Part shown: piece by piece, positions 50,711-60,393 of the stretch
How positions within the stretch are numbered: position 1 is the stretch's first letter
Layout of the letters: each line of letters opens with the position of its first letter
Assembly (NCBI RefSeq): GCF_038007465.1
Contig: NZ_JBBOXF010000001.1
Coordinates: forward strand, 3,917,001 to 3,981,000
Direction of reading: 5' to 3'
Origin: Sporosarcina sp. FSL K6-1508
Lineage (GTDB): Bacteria > Bacillota > Bacilli > Bacillales_A > Planococcaceae
DNA: 64,000 bases
Notes under the pieces: generated by a model
What the model saw: the letters and a program-made list of their open reading frames with translations, nothing else
Databases searched by the model: none
Told to the model about the DNA's origin: nothing
Translations under genes and position numbers: made by a program

Positions 50711-50895
50711 TCATAATTGGTATAGAATGGAATCTTTTACTAAACCTCTATATATTTTATTACTAGTCTAGATTGTGCCGGAATACTATATATAACCTTT
50801 TGGCTTTGAATCATTTGATTACTTAAATAAAGGGTATACAAGGTAAATAATCGATTTATGGTCTAATTGTCTTAACTGTAAGGAGGAGAATTATA

Positions 50896-51684
50896 ATGCC
50901 CACTTTTAATTCACATGGTACGAATTTATATTACGAAGACACGGGCGAGGGTATTCCACTCCTGTTATTACATGGCTTGACAAGTAATCATGCTATGTTC
51001 TATCAGGAAATTGATGCATTCAAGGGGCAATATCGGGTAATTGCACCGGATGCCCGTGGCCATGGGAAATCCGATAAACCAGAACATTATACGCTGGAAG
51101 ATCATGTGCAGGACGTCATTGCATTACTTAATCATCTTGAACTGGTCTCTATCTACCTTATCGGGGTATCAATGGGTAGTTATATCGCACAGGGCGTAGC
51201 AATCGAAGAATCAGACCGGGTAAAGAAACTTGTCCTTGTTTCCACGAAATCTCACGGCGAACAATCTTCCATGGCCGAACTATACAGCCGTCATGCAGAT
51301 GAAATGCAGGGATTAAGCATGATCGATAAGTTGAGTTATGCATCAAAATATATGTTTTACAATCAGACCGCTGTCGGAAAATGGCTTCATGAAACAGCTA
51401 AAGTCAGCGGGCAACTCACCCTCCATGAGCAAGCCATCGCCTCGGATGCGTTAATAGGATTTGATTTCCGGACGAAGCTTTGTGATGTCCGCGCTGAAAC
51501 ACTTGTTATTAGCGGTACATATGATGGTCTCAATCCTCCCGATTACGGCGAGGAGACAGCAATCATGATTCCCAATGCAATATTCATGGAATTCAAATGG
51601 TCTGGTCATGCGCCAAACGTAGAACAACCAGACCTATTCAAAGAAATCGTGAATAACTTTTTGGATGAATCATCGAAAAAATAG
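50896..51684 (+). CDS. Alpha/beta hydrolase
   Basis: 262 residues. Nucleophile Ser in GVSMGSYI, acid Asp in SGTYDGLNPP, His in SGHAPNVEQP; oxyanion region LLLLHGLTSNH. Similar in layout to 3-oxoadipate enol-lactonase (PcaD) and related hydrolases, but the substrate is not fixed by the sequence. AAGGAGGAG before the ATG. Single gene with a terminator shared with the convergent dehydrogenase operon. Confidence 0.87.
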   Translation: MPTFNSHGTNLYYEDTGEGIPLLLLHGLTSNHAMFYQEIDAFKGQYRVIAPDARGHGKSDKPEHYTLEDHVQDVIALLNHLELVSIYLIGVSMGSYIAQGVAIEESDRVKKLVLVSTKSHGEQSSMAELYSRHADEMQGLSMIDKLSYASKYMFYNQTAVGKWLHETAKVSGQLTLHEQAIASDALIGFDFRTKLCDVRAETLVISGTYDGLNPPDYGEETAIMIPNAIFMEFKWSGHAPNVEQPDLFKEIVNNFLDESSKK

Positions 51685-51723
51685 TAAGCTAACTATTTGT
51701 AGAGCAAAAAAAGTAAATAATAA

Positions 51724-51771
51724 AAATCGCCAAAGTTCCCCCCTATAAGGAGAGAGAAACTTTGGCAATTT
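51724..51771. terminator. Bidirectional terminator between convergent genes
   Basis: 14-bp stem with one mismatch (51724-51737 with 51758-51771), A-rich on one side and T-rich on the other, between the hydrolase stop (51684) and the dehydrogenase stop (51777). Confidence 0.7.
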
Positions 51772-51776
51772 CATGT

Positions 51777-52931
51777 TTAAAAAGCAGATTTAAAAATAGA
51801 AACGATATCTTTCTCATTACCTTGTATAGGATTACTGATGGCATTCCCATCTTGTAATGCCATTTTTGCCATCAATTCAAAATCTGATTCTCTAACGCCT
51901 AAATCTTTTAAGTTCATTGGGATATTGACATCTTGGGAAATTTTTTCAATTGCTTGAATCGCTTTATCCGCAGCTTCCCTGACAGATAGACCATCGATAT
52001 TCTCACCCATGAATTCTGCAATATCAGCAAACCTCTGAGGATTGGCAATTAAATTAAATCGTGCAACATGAGGAAGCAAAATTGCATTTGCAACACCGTG
52101 AGGCATATCATATACACCGCCAAGTTGATGAGCCATCGCATGAACATATCCAAGTCCAGCATTATTGAAGGCCATTCCAGCCAACAATGAAGCATAAGCC
52201 ATGTTTTCACGAGCTTCCATATTCATTCCATACGCTACAGCTTGTCGTAAATTTCCTGAAATCAATTTAATCGCTTGAATCGCTGCTGCATCTGTTATAG
52301 GGTTAGCACCAAGAGAAATGTAGGATTCTACAGCATGCGTCAATGCATCCATTCCTGTCGCAGCTGTTAAGCCAGCAGGTTTCCCTGTCATCAGTTCCGG
52401 GTCATTGATTGACACAAGTGGCGTATTTCTCCAACTAACAATTACAAACTTAATCTTTTTCTTTGTATGTGTGATAACACAATGGCGCGTTACTTCACTC
52501 CCTGTGCCAGCTGTTGTATTGACACAAACGAGGGGTGGAAGTGGGTATTCCAGTTTTTCTATACCGGCATAATCTTCGTAAAGATCCCCTTCATGTGTCG
52601 CAGCGATGCCAATTCCTTTACCACAATCATGCGCACTACCTCCACCAACAGTCACAATCATATCGCAATTTTCGGCTCTGAAAATCTTCAAACCATCAGC
52701 CACATTTGTGTCTTTGGGATTCGGTTCTACACCATCATAAAATATTGCTTCGATGTCTTCTTTTTTTAAGGAATTTACGACTTTTTCTACCGGGCCTCCC
52801 CGAAGTCCCCTTAAAAAAGTATCTGTAACAATCAACACTTTTTTACCGCCAAGAATTTTACATCTTTCACCTGTTACACTGACAGAACCTCTACCGAAGA
52901 AATTCACATTTGGCATAAAATAATCGTACAT
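51777..52931 (-). CDS. Iron-containing alcohol dehydrogenase (methanol/1,3-propanediol dehydrogenase class)
   Basis: 384 residues, type III Fe-ADH. N-terminal NAD domain with VTVGGGSAHDCGKG, then TTAGTGSEVTRH and the metal-ligand helices: Asp of TGMDALTHAVESY, His residues of VHAMAHQLGG and MPHGVANA. By memory it resembles the NAD-dependent methanol dehydrogenase of Bacillus methanolicus across its whole length. It oxidises a primary alcohol or reduces an aldehyde. Last gene of a four-gene operon with a semialdehyde dehydrogenase and a GntP permease. Actual substrate unknown. Confidence 0.88.
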   Translation of the reverse strand: MYDYFMPNVNFFGRGSVSVTGERCKILGGKKVLIVTDTFLRGLRGGPVEKVVNSLKKEDIEAIFYDGVEPNPKDTNVADGLKIFRAENCDMIVTVGGGSAHDCGKGIGIAATHEGDLYEDYAGIEKLEYPLPPLVCVNTTAGTGSEVTRHCVITHTKKKIKFVIVSWRNTPLVSINDPELMTGKPAGLTAATGMDALTHAVESYISLGANPITDAAAIQAIKLISGNLRQAVAYGMNMEARENMAYASLLAGMAFNNAGLGYVHAMAHQLGGVYDMPHGVANAILLPHVARFNLIANPQRFADIAEFMGENIDGLSVREAADKAIQAIEKISQDVNIPMNLKDLGVRESDFELMAKMALQDGNAISNPIQGNEKDIVSIFKSAF

Positions 52932-52991
52932 ATCAGCAGCTCCATTCTCTCATCAAATTTGATAGTGATCATAGCACCGTGTTATTTTCAT

Positions 52992-54443
52992 TTATGACCA
53001 GCGAGCAGTTAGCATTTTTCTTCTCGTATAAAACTCTACCCCGTCTGACCCATTCGCATGTAAGTCGCCGTAAAACGAATTTTTCCAGCCGGAGAATGGG
53101 AAGAACGCCATTGGAGCAGGAACCCCTAAGTTAACGCCAAGCATTCCAACTTCAATGTTTTCACGGAAGTATCGGACGCTATGACCACTTTGTGTGAAGA
53201 GACATGCTCCATTTCCAAAGTCAGATTCATTCGTAACTTCAATCGCTTCTTCTAGCGTTTCAACACGTACAATCGAAAGTACTGGGGCAAAAATTTCTTC
53301 TTTCCAAATTCTCATTTCAGTCGTAACATTATCAAAAATTGTTGGTCCAATGAAGTAACCACCTTCAGTCATGCATGCATCTTCACGTCCATCTCGTAGA
53401 AGAACTGCACCTTCTTTTTGGCCAGTTTCAATATAATTAGCAGTTTTCACTTTATGTTCCGGACGGATGACAGGACCAAGAAATACATCGTCATCCATTC
53501 CGTTACCAATTTTAATCGCATCGGCGGCTTGCATTAGTTTTTCAATAAGCGAATCTGCTACGTCCCCAACTGCTACAACAACAGCACAAGCCATACATCT
53601 TTCACCAGCTGAACCGTATGCTGCTCCAATTATTTCTTTAACAGATGCGTCTAAATCAGCATCAGGCATAACAATTGAATGGTTTTTTGCACCAGCTAAA
53701 GCCTGAACACGTTTGCCGTGACTAGCACCCGTTTTATATACATATTCTGCCACAGGCTGTGATCCAACAAATGAAATGGCAGGGATATCTTTATGCTCAA
53801 GCATGCTATTTACAACTTCATGTGCACCGTGAACAATATTGAATACACCTGCTGGAAGTCCAGCATCTGTTAACAATTCTGCTAAACGATTTGCAAGAAG
53901 TGGTGTTCTTTCTGAAGGCTTAAGTATGAATGAGTTCCCACAAGCAATTGCTAGTGGAAACATCCAGCAAGGTACCATCATCGGGAAGTTAAAGGGTGTG
54001 ATACCTCCAATAACACCTACTGGATAACGATACATGCCCGATTCAATATTAGTCGCGATATCAGGCAAATGTTTTCCCATCATAAGCGAGGGGGCACCAG
54101 CTGCGAATTCAACACACTCAATTCCTCTCAACACTTCGCCTTTCGCTTCAGTAAAACTTTTTCCATTTTCAATTGTGATTAATTTAGCCAAGTCATCCCA
54201 ATTGTCTACAAGAAGCTGTTGGTATTTGAACAAAATACGTGCTCTTCTTGGTACAGCAGTTTTACTCCAAGTTTTGAATGCTTCTTTTGCCGCTCTTACT
54301 GCATCATTTACATCATCTACAGTTGAAATAGGAACTTCCGCTAAAATCTCTCCTGTCGCAGGATTCGGAACTTGCTCATATTTTTTTGTCTTCGCATCTA
54401 CCCATTCACCATTAATAAAGTTTTTCAAACTATTTTTTATCAT
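52992..54443 (-). CDS. CoA-acylating (methyl)malonate-semialdehyde dehydrogenase
   Basis: 483 residues, aldehyde dehydrogenase of the MmsA/IolA class. Catalytic Cys in SAGERCMACAVVV; the general-base Glu motif is replaced by AGAKNHSIVMPDAD, the hallmark of CoA-acylating members. Also ITPFNFPMMVPCWM and the end PFSGWKNSFYGDLHANG. It converts malonate semialdehyde to acetyl-CoA, or methylmalonate semialdehyde to propionyl-CoA, with CO2 release. 13 bp after the permease gene. No inositol or valine genes are near, so its semialdehyde probably comes from the flanking Fe-ADHs. Confidence 0.9.
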   Translation of the reverse strand: MIKNSLKNFINGEWVDAKTKKYEQVPNPATGEILAEVPISTVDDVNDAVRAAKEAFKTWSKTAVPRRARILFKYQQLLVDNWDDLAKLITIENGKSFTEAKGEVLRGIECVEFAAGAPSLMMGKHLPDIATNIESGMYRYPVGVIGGITPFNFPMMVPCWMFPLAIACGNSFILKPSERTPLLANRLAELLTDAGLPAGVFNIVHGAHEVVNSMLEHKDIPAISFVGSQPVAEYVYKTGASHGKRVQALAGAKNHSIVMPDADLDASVKEIIGAAYGSAGERCMACAVVVAVGDVADSLIEKLMQAADAIKIGNGMDDDVFLGPVIRPEHKVKTANYIETGQKEGAVLLRDGREDACMTEGGYFIGPTIFDNVTTEMRIWKEEIFAPVLSIVRVETLEEAIEVTNESDFGNGACLFTQSGHSVRYFRENIEVGMLGVNLGVPAPMAFFPFSGWKNSFYGDLHANGSDGVEFYTRRKMLTARWS

Positions 54444-54456
54444 TATTTTTTCCCCC

Positions 54457-55800
54457 TTAGAATATTGAATATAAAATAACTGCCAAGAACATCACAATTG
54501 TTGGTATCACAACACTTAAAATAAAAATCGGTTTATACGCCCGTTTATGCGTCTCCCCACTAATTGCACGGATTGTTGTGACTACATAACCATTATGGGG
54601 CAGTGAGTCCAAACCTCCCGAAGCAAGTGCGGAAATACGGTGCATGGCGTTAGGATCCAGTCCTTGTCCCATATAGATGGGTGCTAGAATTGGAAGAGCA
54701 ATCCCAAGTCCACCCGAAGCAGAGCCCGTAATCCCACAAATTAGTGTAACTGCAATTGCAAGACCTAAATAAGGTGGTCCTGGGATATTCACTAGCGTAT
54801 CCACTACTTGGTCAAACGACGAAACTTTTGCAGCAACACTCCCAAACCCGACAACTGCACATGTGTTCGCTGCCGCAACTAATGCATCTTGTGCACCTTT
54901 TGCTAAAGCATCCCAAAAAGCTTTTAAATATTTAGCCATTAATAGACTTGCGAGAAAAATACCACCCGATAGTGAAATGAGTGCTGCTGCTGTTGAAGAC
55001 ATGAAATTTGCCATAATGTTTAATATAGCTATAACCGAAATAAGCGGCAATATGGCTAAAAGAATAGGTGGAAGCGCTTTATTCTCTTCTTGACTCGGTT
55101 TTGTTTCTGAAGCGATAGCAGCTGAAGCATCTTCGCTTTCCTTTTTCTTCTCTTTATCTGGCAAAGAAAATACTTCCCCATTTTCTGCCGCCTTTCGAAC
55201 CATTCGGCCAAGAAACCAGCCTCCAACTGTCATAATTAGAAGGGCCATTAATACGCCAATTAATCCGCCAGCTGTTGGTTTTGTTCCAAAAAACTGGGTT
55301 GGAATTAAATTTTGAATCTCCGGTGATCCCGGAGCCGTCATTGTAAATGATATGGATCCGAAGACAAGCGCAGCTGGAATGAAACGATGCGGTAAATTAG
55401 CCATACGAAATAAAGACACCGCAATCGGATAAACTGAAAACCCTACGACAAATAAACTGACGCCGCCATATGTCATAATTGCAGCAGCAGCCACGACAGC
55501 GAAAACAGCTCGGGAATGTCCAAGTTTCCCTGTGACCCATTTTGCAATACTGTCTGCAGCTTTCGTACCTTCCATTACTTTCCCGAAAATAGCACCAAGT
55601 AAAAAGATTAGAAACCAGCTTTTAAAGTATCCAGTGAAACCAGTCATGTAATAATCAGTCATTGCCGTTTCAAGATTAAGACCTCCTGTAATTGCAACAA
55701 CAAGTGAACTGATAATTGCCCCAATAATTATGTTAACGCCCTTCATCGTCAAAAACATTAATAGAGCGAGAGATGCAATTAGCCCCAACATACCTAACAT
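54457..55800 (-). CDS. GntP-family carboxylate/proton symporter
   Basis: 447 residues, about 12 membrane helices and a hydrophilic Lys/Glu-rich loop in the middle (DKEKKKESEDAS). Gluconate permease family (PF02447) features TAPGSPEIQNLIP, GITGSASGGLGIALPILAP and GGLDSLPHNGYVVTTI. Members carry gluconate, hydroxybutyrate or other hydroxy acids. Between two dehydrogenase genes it probably imports the hydroxy acid that they oxidise. Confidence 0.88.
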   Translation of the reverse strand: MLGMLGLIASLALLMFLTMKGVNIIIGAIISSLVVAITGGLNLETAMTDYYMTGFTGYFKSWFLIFLLGAIFGKVMEGTKAADSIAKWVTGKLGHSRAVFAVVAAAAIMTYGGVSLFVVGFSVYPIAVSLFRMANLPHRFIPAALVFGSISFTMTAPGSPEIQNLIPTQFFGTKPTAGGLIGVLMALLIMTVGGWFLGRMVRKAAENGEVFSLPDKEKKKESEDASAAIASETKPSQEENKALPPILLAILPLISVIAILNIMANFMSSTAAALISLSGGIFLASLLMAKYLKAFWDALAKGAQDALVAAANTCAVVGFGSVAAKVSSFDQVVDTLVNIPGPPYLGLAIAVTLICGITGSASGGLGIALPILAPIYMGQGLDPNAMHRISALASGGLDSLPHNGYVVTTIRAISGETHKRAYKPIFILSVVIPTIVMFLAVILYSIF

Positions 55801-55860
55801 ACTATTCCCCCTTTACTTGATAGGTCATTTTTAAATTTCCCCACCAAAAAGCTTGTTGAC

Positions 55861-57066
55861 TTAGCAGACCTGTGTAGAAACTTTCGCATCAGAAAATTGA
55901 TAATCATAGCAAATGCGATATAGATTTTCAATTTCTTCCTGACTAGGAACACGTGGATTATTACTAGGGCTTCCACTTTTCAGTGCATCCGAAGCCATTT
56001 TAGTGATGGCGCTTTCAAATTTATCTTTTTCAATCCCCCAATCTTTCAAATTAGGAATTTTAAGATCTAAACAGAGATTTTTTATTTGCTCGACTGCAAA
56101 GTCAGCTGCCTCTTCCACTTTCATATTTTCTGCTTCCTTCGAAAATATTCGTCCGATTGTTGCAAGCCTTTCTTTACAACTTTCTTTGCTGTATTCAAGG
56201 ATAGCCGGTAAAAGCATTGCATTGGACTCTCCGTGCGGAACATGGAAAATTGCTCCAATAGGTCGGGACATGCCGTGCACGAGGCATACAGAAGCGTTTG
56301 AAAATGACATTCCACCGTACATTGACCCTATGGACATCGCTTCTCTCACAGCAACATCTTCCGGATATTCATACGCTTTTTTTATGTTCGTGACAATTAA
56401 ACGAATTGCTGATAAGGCAAAGACATCTGTCATTGGATGCGCCTTTTTGGATAAATAAGCTTCTACTGCATGACTTAATGCATCTATGCCGGTAGCCGCG
56501 GTCACCTTTTTAGGAGAGGACAATGAAAGCAGGGGATCCACAATTGCTACCGCGGGCATGAATTGTGGTTGTTTAATCATCATTTTTTCATTATTTTTGG
56601 TATTCGTAATGACTGTTGCATCAGTTACTTCTGAACCTGTTCCAGCAGTTGTAGGTATAGCGATATGCGGTATTGGAGAAATTGATACTCTTTTAGCTCC
56701 CCCCATATAGTCGCCTATATAACCGCCATTCGTACCCAACACAGCAATTGCTTTTGCCGTATCAATACAGCTTCCTCCCCCCAACGAAATGATGACATCG
56801 CACTTCGTGTCTTTCAATAAAGATAGTGAGTCTTCAACATACTGATCAGTCGGTTCTGAATTTACCCCCGTGTATACTTCACTTTGAACGTTTTCCAGTT
56901 GAAGATATTCGATACATTTCTCTACATAACCTAGGCTTGCCATTATTTTATCGCTTACAATTAGGGCTTTCTTTCCTCTAAGGGCTGTTTCTCTGCCCAC
57001 ACAGCTAAATGCATTTCGCCCATAAACCGTTACCTGAGGTGATCTAAAAACCTCATATTGCTCCAT
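55861..57066 (-). CDS. Iron-containing alcohol dehydrogenase (hydroxy-acid type)
   Basis: 401 residues from the ATG at 57066, 8 bp after GGAG; a GTG at 57075 is too close to the site. Type III Fe-ADH with SLGGGSCIDTAKA, PTTAGTGSEVTDA, TGIDALSHAVEAY and the metal histidines in LVHGMSRPIG and VPHGESNAM. Resembles 4-hydroxybutyrate and lactaldehyde/1,2-propanediol-type enzymes. First gene of the operon behind the sigma-54 promoter. A secondary alcohol or hydroxy acid imported by the permease is the likely substrate. Confidence 0.88.
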   Translation of the reverse strand: MEQYEVFRSPQVTVYGRNAFSCVGRETALRGKKALIVSDKIMASLGYVEKCIEYLQLENVQSEVYTGVNSEPTDQYVEDSLSLLKDTKCDVIISLGGGSCIDTAKAIAVLGTNGGYIGDYMGGAKRVSISPIPHIAIPTTAGTGSEVTDATVITNTKNNEKMMIKQPQFMPAVAIVDPLLSLSSPKKVTAATGIDALSHAVEAYLSKKAHPMTDVFALSAIRLIVTNIKKAYEYPEDVAVREAMSIGSMYGGMSFSNASVCLVHGMSRPIGAIFHVPHGESNAMLLPAILEYSKESCKERLATIGRIFSKEAENMKVEEAADFAVEQIKNLCLDLKIPNLKDWGIEKDKFESAITKMASDALKSGSPSNNPRVPSQEEIENLYRICYDYQFSDAKVSTQVC

Positions 57067-57102
57067 ATTCTTCACTCCATTCTTTTTACTTACTTAATAT
57101 AA

Positions 57103-57120
57103 ATGCAAGAAGCATGCCAA
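57103..57120 (-). promoter_or_regulatory. Sigma-54 promoter
   Basis: On the minus strand TTGGCATGCTTCTTGCAT: -24 element TTGGCAT and -12 element TTGCA with the fixed spacing, a full match to YTGGCAYG-N4-TTGCW. It lies 37 bp before the first dehydrogenase start. Confidence 0.85.
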
Positions 57121-57220
57121 TTTTTACAACTGCGAAGTAATCCCCCAAAAAAATATATAAAAACTGTCCAACAGAGCCTTATTTCAGCACCTATTGGAAC
57201 ACAAATTGTTTTTCAGATCA

Positions 57221-57233
57221 TCCGACCGTCGGA
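57221..57233. promoter_or_regulatory. Candidate upstream activator site
   Basis: Perfect palindrome TCCGACCGTCGGA (arms TCCGAC and GTCGGA sharing a central C), about 100 bp upstream of the -24 element, the normal place for an enhancer-binding protein. Confidence 0.45.
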
Positions 57234-57245
57234 GAGTAGGCATAT

Positions 57246-57293
57246 AAAAAGGCTGCCTCATCTCACTTTTTCCGTAAAAAGTGTAGGGGCAGC
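57246..57293 (-). terminator. Terminator of the sigma-54 activator gene
   Basis: Two stacked stems, GCTGCC/GGCAGC (57252-57257 with 57288-57293) and CACTTTTT/AAAAAGTG (57264-57283), followed on the minus strand by CTTTTT. Confidence 0.85.
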
Positions 57294-57334
57294 ACTACAG
57301 TTGTAGTTTTTGTGTAGTTTTTTGTATCATAATA

Positions 57335-59131
57335 CTACTGTATTTTATATTTCCTTAATTTTTGATATAGCGTTGTTCTATGAATTCCTAACTTACTTGC
57401 TGCTTTTGATTTATTCCCACCAACTTCTTTAAGCGTTTGCAGAATAAATTGTTTTTCTTCATCCTCACCTATAGATTTGAACTGCTCAATCAGCGAGCTA
57501 TCAGTTTCTATGTCTCCCAATTGTTGATTTCTCATTACGATGGGTAGGTCACTTGTATCGACAATATGTTTATCTGTCATTATGACAATATGTTCGATTG
57601 TATTGACTAACTCCCTAATATTCCCTTTCCAAGGATAATCAATTAATGTTGCAACGACATCTGAAGTAAATTGTTTTTCAGGGATATGGTATCTGACACA
57701 TACTTCTTTTATAAAATGAGATAGCAATGTAGGGATATCTTCTTTTCGTTCTCGTAAAGCTGGCAAATCCAAACGAATGATATTTAAACGATAATACAAA
57801 TCCTCTCTAAATGTTCCTTCTTCAACCATGTTTTCTATATTCCGATTCGTCGCCGCTATCACCCGAACGTTTACAGTATACTTTCGGACTCCCCCTACCC
57901 TTTCAGCTTCCCTTTCTTGTAATACCCGCAATAATTTTGTTTGAAGAACAAGTGGTAATTCACCAATCTCATCCAGAAAAATAGTTCCGTTTTGTGCAAG
58001 CTCAAATTTACCTGGTTTCCCGCCCTTTTTTGCACCGGTGAAGGCGCCTTCTTCGTAACCAAATAACTCTGATTCAAATAGTTTCTCAGGGATTGCCCCA
58101 CAATTTACACTTATGAATGGTCCATTATAATACGGGCTTAAATTATGAATACTTTTAGCAAATACCTCTTTTCCGGTTCCACTTTCACCAGAAACCAGTA
58201 CTGTTGCCGTCGTTCTTGCAGCTTTACGTGCCAATCGCTTTACACGTAAAATACTTTCACTTGCGCCTATAATTTGATCGATTGTTATCCGGCTATCCTC
58301 TGCAATTTGAGTGGTCACCATTTTGGGTTCACTTTGCTTAAGCATCTTTTCGCTTTGTAGTCGATTAAGTATTCCGTAAACTTCTGACACACCTTCAAAA
58401 ATCAACATCCCTATGGCTCCTATGATTTTGCCGTCTTTCCAAAGCGGTATTCGATGCACTATCATAGATTGCCCTTGAATTATTTGCAGCACACTCCGAT
58501 CAGGAATACCCGTTTTAACCGTCATATGCAGATTCGTATTTTCAATCACTTCTGTGACGTGACGTCCGATTGCATCCTCTCTTTTAACACCAGTAAAGCG
58601 GCTATAAGCTTCATTGAACTCTAATAAGATTCCATTTTCGTCTACTACTGCGATACCTTCGTAAGCCTTTTCCAAGATTATACTCAATACTTCTGCTGTA
58701 TTTTCCGTTTGCTTTAGTTTATAAATATATTTCGAAAACGCATCAAGTATATCTTGATTTGTCAAAATTCCAATTAGCTTTTTCTTATCATCTACCACTA
58801 AATAGTATTTATGTGGTAAAGAAAATAAGTCTAACAAATTGGCATCTTCTTGAATTAGTAATAAATCACGTGTACGAATACTTCCCTTTATTTGCTCGTC
58901 TGAATCTCCATTTAAGAAGATACTCACCAATTGTTTAAGGGTTACCACTCCTACTAGATGTCCTAGCTTATTTACAACGGGTAAATAGCTTAACCCAAGC
59001 TTGTCCATCATGGTTGCAGCTTCCCTATACGTTTTACCAACTTCTATTATATGTGGATACGGGGTCATCCAACTCCCTGCATTCAGATTATTTTTCGCTT
59101 TTCCCTCGTCTGCACGAGTTGTTTTTTCCAT
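57335..59131 (-). CDS. Sigma-54-dependent activator with CBS, PAS, AAA+ and Fis domains
   Basis: 598 residues from the ATG at 59131 (8 bp after AGGG; a GTG at 59140 overlaps the site). Two CBS repeats (about 20-135: WMTPYPHIIEVGKTYREAA, PHKYYLVVDDKKKLIGIL), a PAS domain (about 145-260: EKAYEGIAVVDENGILLEF, SRFTGVKREDAIGRH), AAA+ domain (about 285-520) with Walker A GESGTGKE, the sigma-54 contact GAFTGA, and Walker B TIFLDEIGE, and a C-terminal Fis-type helix-turn-helix (SKAASKLGIHRTTLYQKL). CBS pairs often bind adenosyl ligands, so energy or SAM status may be sensed. It lies directly upstream of the sigma-54 promoter of the dehydrogenase operon and is its likely activator. Confidence 0.93.
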   Translation of the reverse strand: MEKTTRADEGKAKNNLNAGSWMTPYPHIIEVGKTYREAATMMDKLGLSYLPVVNKLGHLVGVVTLKQLVSIFLNGDSDEQIKGSIRTRDLLLIQEDANLLDLFSLPHKYYLVVDDKKKLIGILTNQDILDAFSKYIYKLKQTENTAEVLSIILEKAYEGIAVVDENGILLEFNEAYSRFTGVKREDAIGRHVTEVIENTNLHMTVKTGIPDRSVLQIIQGQSMIVHRIPLWKDGKIIGAIGMLIFEGVSEVYGILNRLQSEKMLKQSEPKMVTTQIAEDSRITIDQIIGASESILRVKRLARKAARTTATVLVSGESGTGKEVFAKSIHNLSPYYNGPFISVNCGAIPEKLFESELFGYEEGAFTGAKKGGKPGKFELAQNGTIFLDEIGELPLVLQTKLLRVLQEREAERVGGVRKYTVNVRVIAATNRNIENMVEEGTFREDLYYRLNIIRLDLPALRERKEDIPTLLSHFIKEVCVRYHIPEKQFTSDVVATLIDYPWKGNIRELVNTIEHIVIMTDKHIVDTSDLPIVMRNQQLGDIETDSSLIEQFKSIGEDEEKQFILQTLKEVGGNKSKAASKLGIHRTTLYQKLRKYKIQ

Positions 59132-59400
59132 TCTTTTCACCCTAACTTATTTTACTATTTAAACTATTTTACCATGATTGGAGAGTTAAGTAGAATGGAG
59201 TTATATATATCGTGAACTACGTTGTGTATTAATTTGTTAGCGCAGTGAATATTGATCATACAAATGATTTTCCGCTCTTAAGAACAAAGCGACTATAATT
59301 GTGGTATATACTAATATTAGTGAGTAAGTAATGCTAAGCCCGTCATACTTTTCATGAAGTTAAACTAAAAATATGAAGAATTCATTCGAGGTGTCTATCT

Positions 59401-60333
59401 ATGAAAAAGATGCGCTATGAAAATACGGATAAAAGTGCAGCAATTGCCACATTTAAGGAGTTACGACAGTGGCGAAAAGAACGAAAAGGCAAACAAAAAG
59501 ATTTATCGTTCCAAGTGCCGTCGGTTGAAAAAACTGAAGAATTATTCTTACAATCAAACCGAATTATCCCGACAATCACATGGATTGGTCATTCCACTTT
59601 TTTTATACAACTAAATGGACTGAACATCCTGACAGATCCTGTTTGGGCAAATCGCCTTGGGACCGATAAACGGCTCACATCGCCAGGGCTTCCAATAAAC
59701 GAATTGCCGCCAATCGATATTGTTCTAATTTCACATAGCCATTACGATCATTTAAGCTATTCTTCTATTAAAAGATTGAAAGGTGATCCAACCTTTTTTG
59801 TACCAATTGGACTTGGCAATTGGTTTAAAAGAAAAGGATACAGCAAAACTGTGGAATTTAACTGGTGGGATGAACATCAAATGAGCGGATTAACGATTGC
59901 CTTTGTTCCAGCTCAACACTGGTCAAAAAGAACGTTAACAGATACAAATCACTCTCATTGGGGTGGATGGATTATCAAAGATGTAAACCAAACAATATAT
60001 TTCGCGGGAGATAGCGGTTATTTTGAAGGTTTTCACGCTATCGGAGAAAAGTACGCCATTGATTATTGCCTGATGCCAATTGGTGCATATGAGCCGGAAT
60101 GGTTCATGGCTGCTCAGCATGTTAGTCCTGAAGACGCGGTTAAAGCGTTCATCAATACGCGGTCAAAAGTGATGATTCCAATGCATTATGGTGCTTACCG
60201 ATTAGCCGATGATACCCCGAAAGAAGCGCTTGATCGACTACTAGCCGAATGGGAAAAAAGAAAGTTAGATGCCAACAAGCTAATGGTGTTAAAACTCGGG
60301 GAAACCATTAAGACAGTGGCTTCTTCTACTTAA
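59401..60333 (+). CDS. Metallo-beta-lactamase-fold hydrolase (NAPE-PLD/UlaG-like)
   Basis: 310 residues. Zinc ligands in SHSHYDHL, the following AQHW and GDSGYF, and MHYGAYRL. Start TITWIGHSTFFIQLNGLNIL with LTDPVWANR is typical of the N-acyl-phosphatidylethanolamine phospholipase D-like group. The physiological substrate in bacteria is unknown. GAGGTG before the ATG. Convergent with the RNase J gene. Confidence 0.85.
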   Translation: MKKMRYENTDKSAAIATFKELRQWRKERKGKQKDLSFQVPSVEKTEELFLQSNRIIPTITWIGHSTFFIQLNGLNILTDPVWANRLGTDKRLTSPGLPINELPPIDIVLISHSHYDHLSYSSIKRLKGDPTFFVPIGLGNWFKRKGYSKTVEFNWWDEHQMSGLTIAFVPAQHWSKRTLTDTNHSHWGGWIIKDVNQTIYFAGDSGYFEGFHAIGEKYAIDYCLMPIGAYEPEWFMAAQHVSPEDAVKAFINTRSKVMIPMHYGAYRLADDTPKEALDRLLAEWEKRKLDANKLMVLKLGETIKTVASST

Positions 60334-60342
60334 AGTAAAAAT

Positions 60343-60381
60343 GAGCGAACTTCCCAAATCTGTAAGGAATTCGCTCTTTTT
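60343..60381 (+). terminator. Rho-independent terminator
   Basis: GAGCGAA (60343-60349) with TTCGCTC (60370-60376), then TTTTT. Confidence 0.8.
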
Positions 60382-60393
60382 CAGGTGCCCAGC

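Noticed and set aside
48463..50895. CRISPR array, prophage or genomic island integration site
   Set aside because: The repeats are long, imperfect and palindromic with irregular spacing, no cas or phage gene is present, and no tRNA gene or attachment-site duplication was found.
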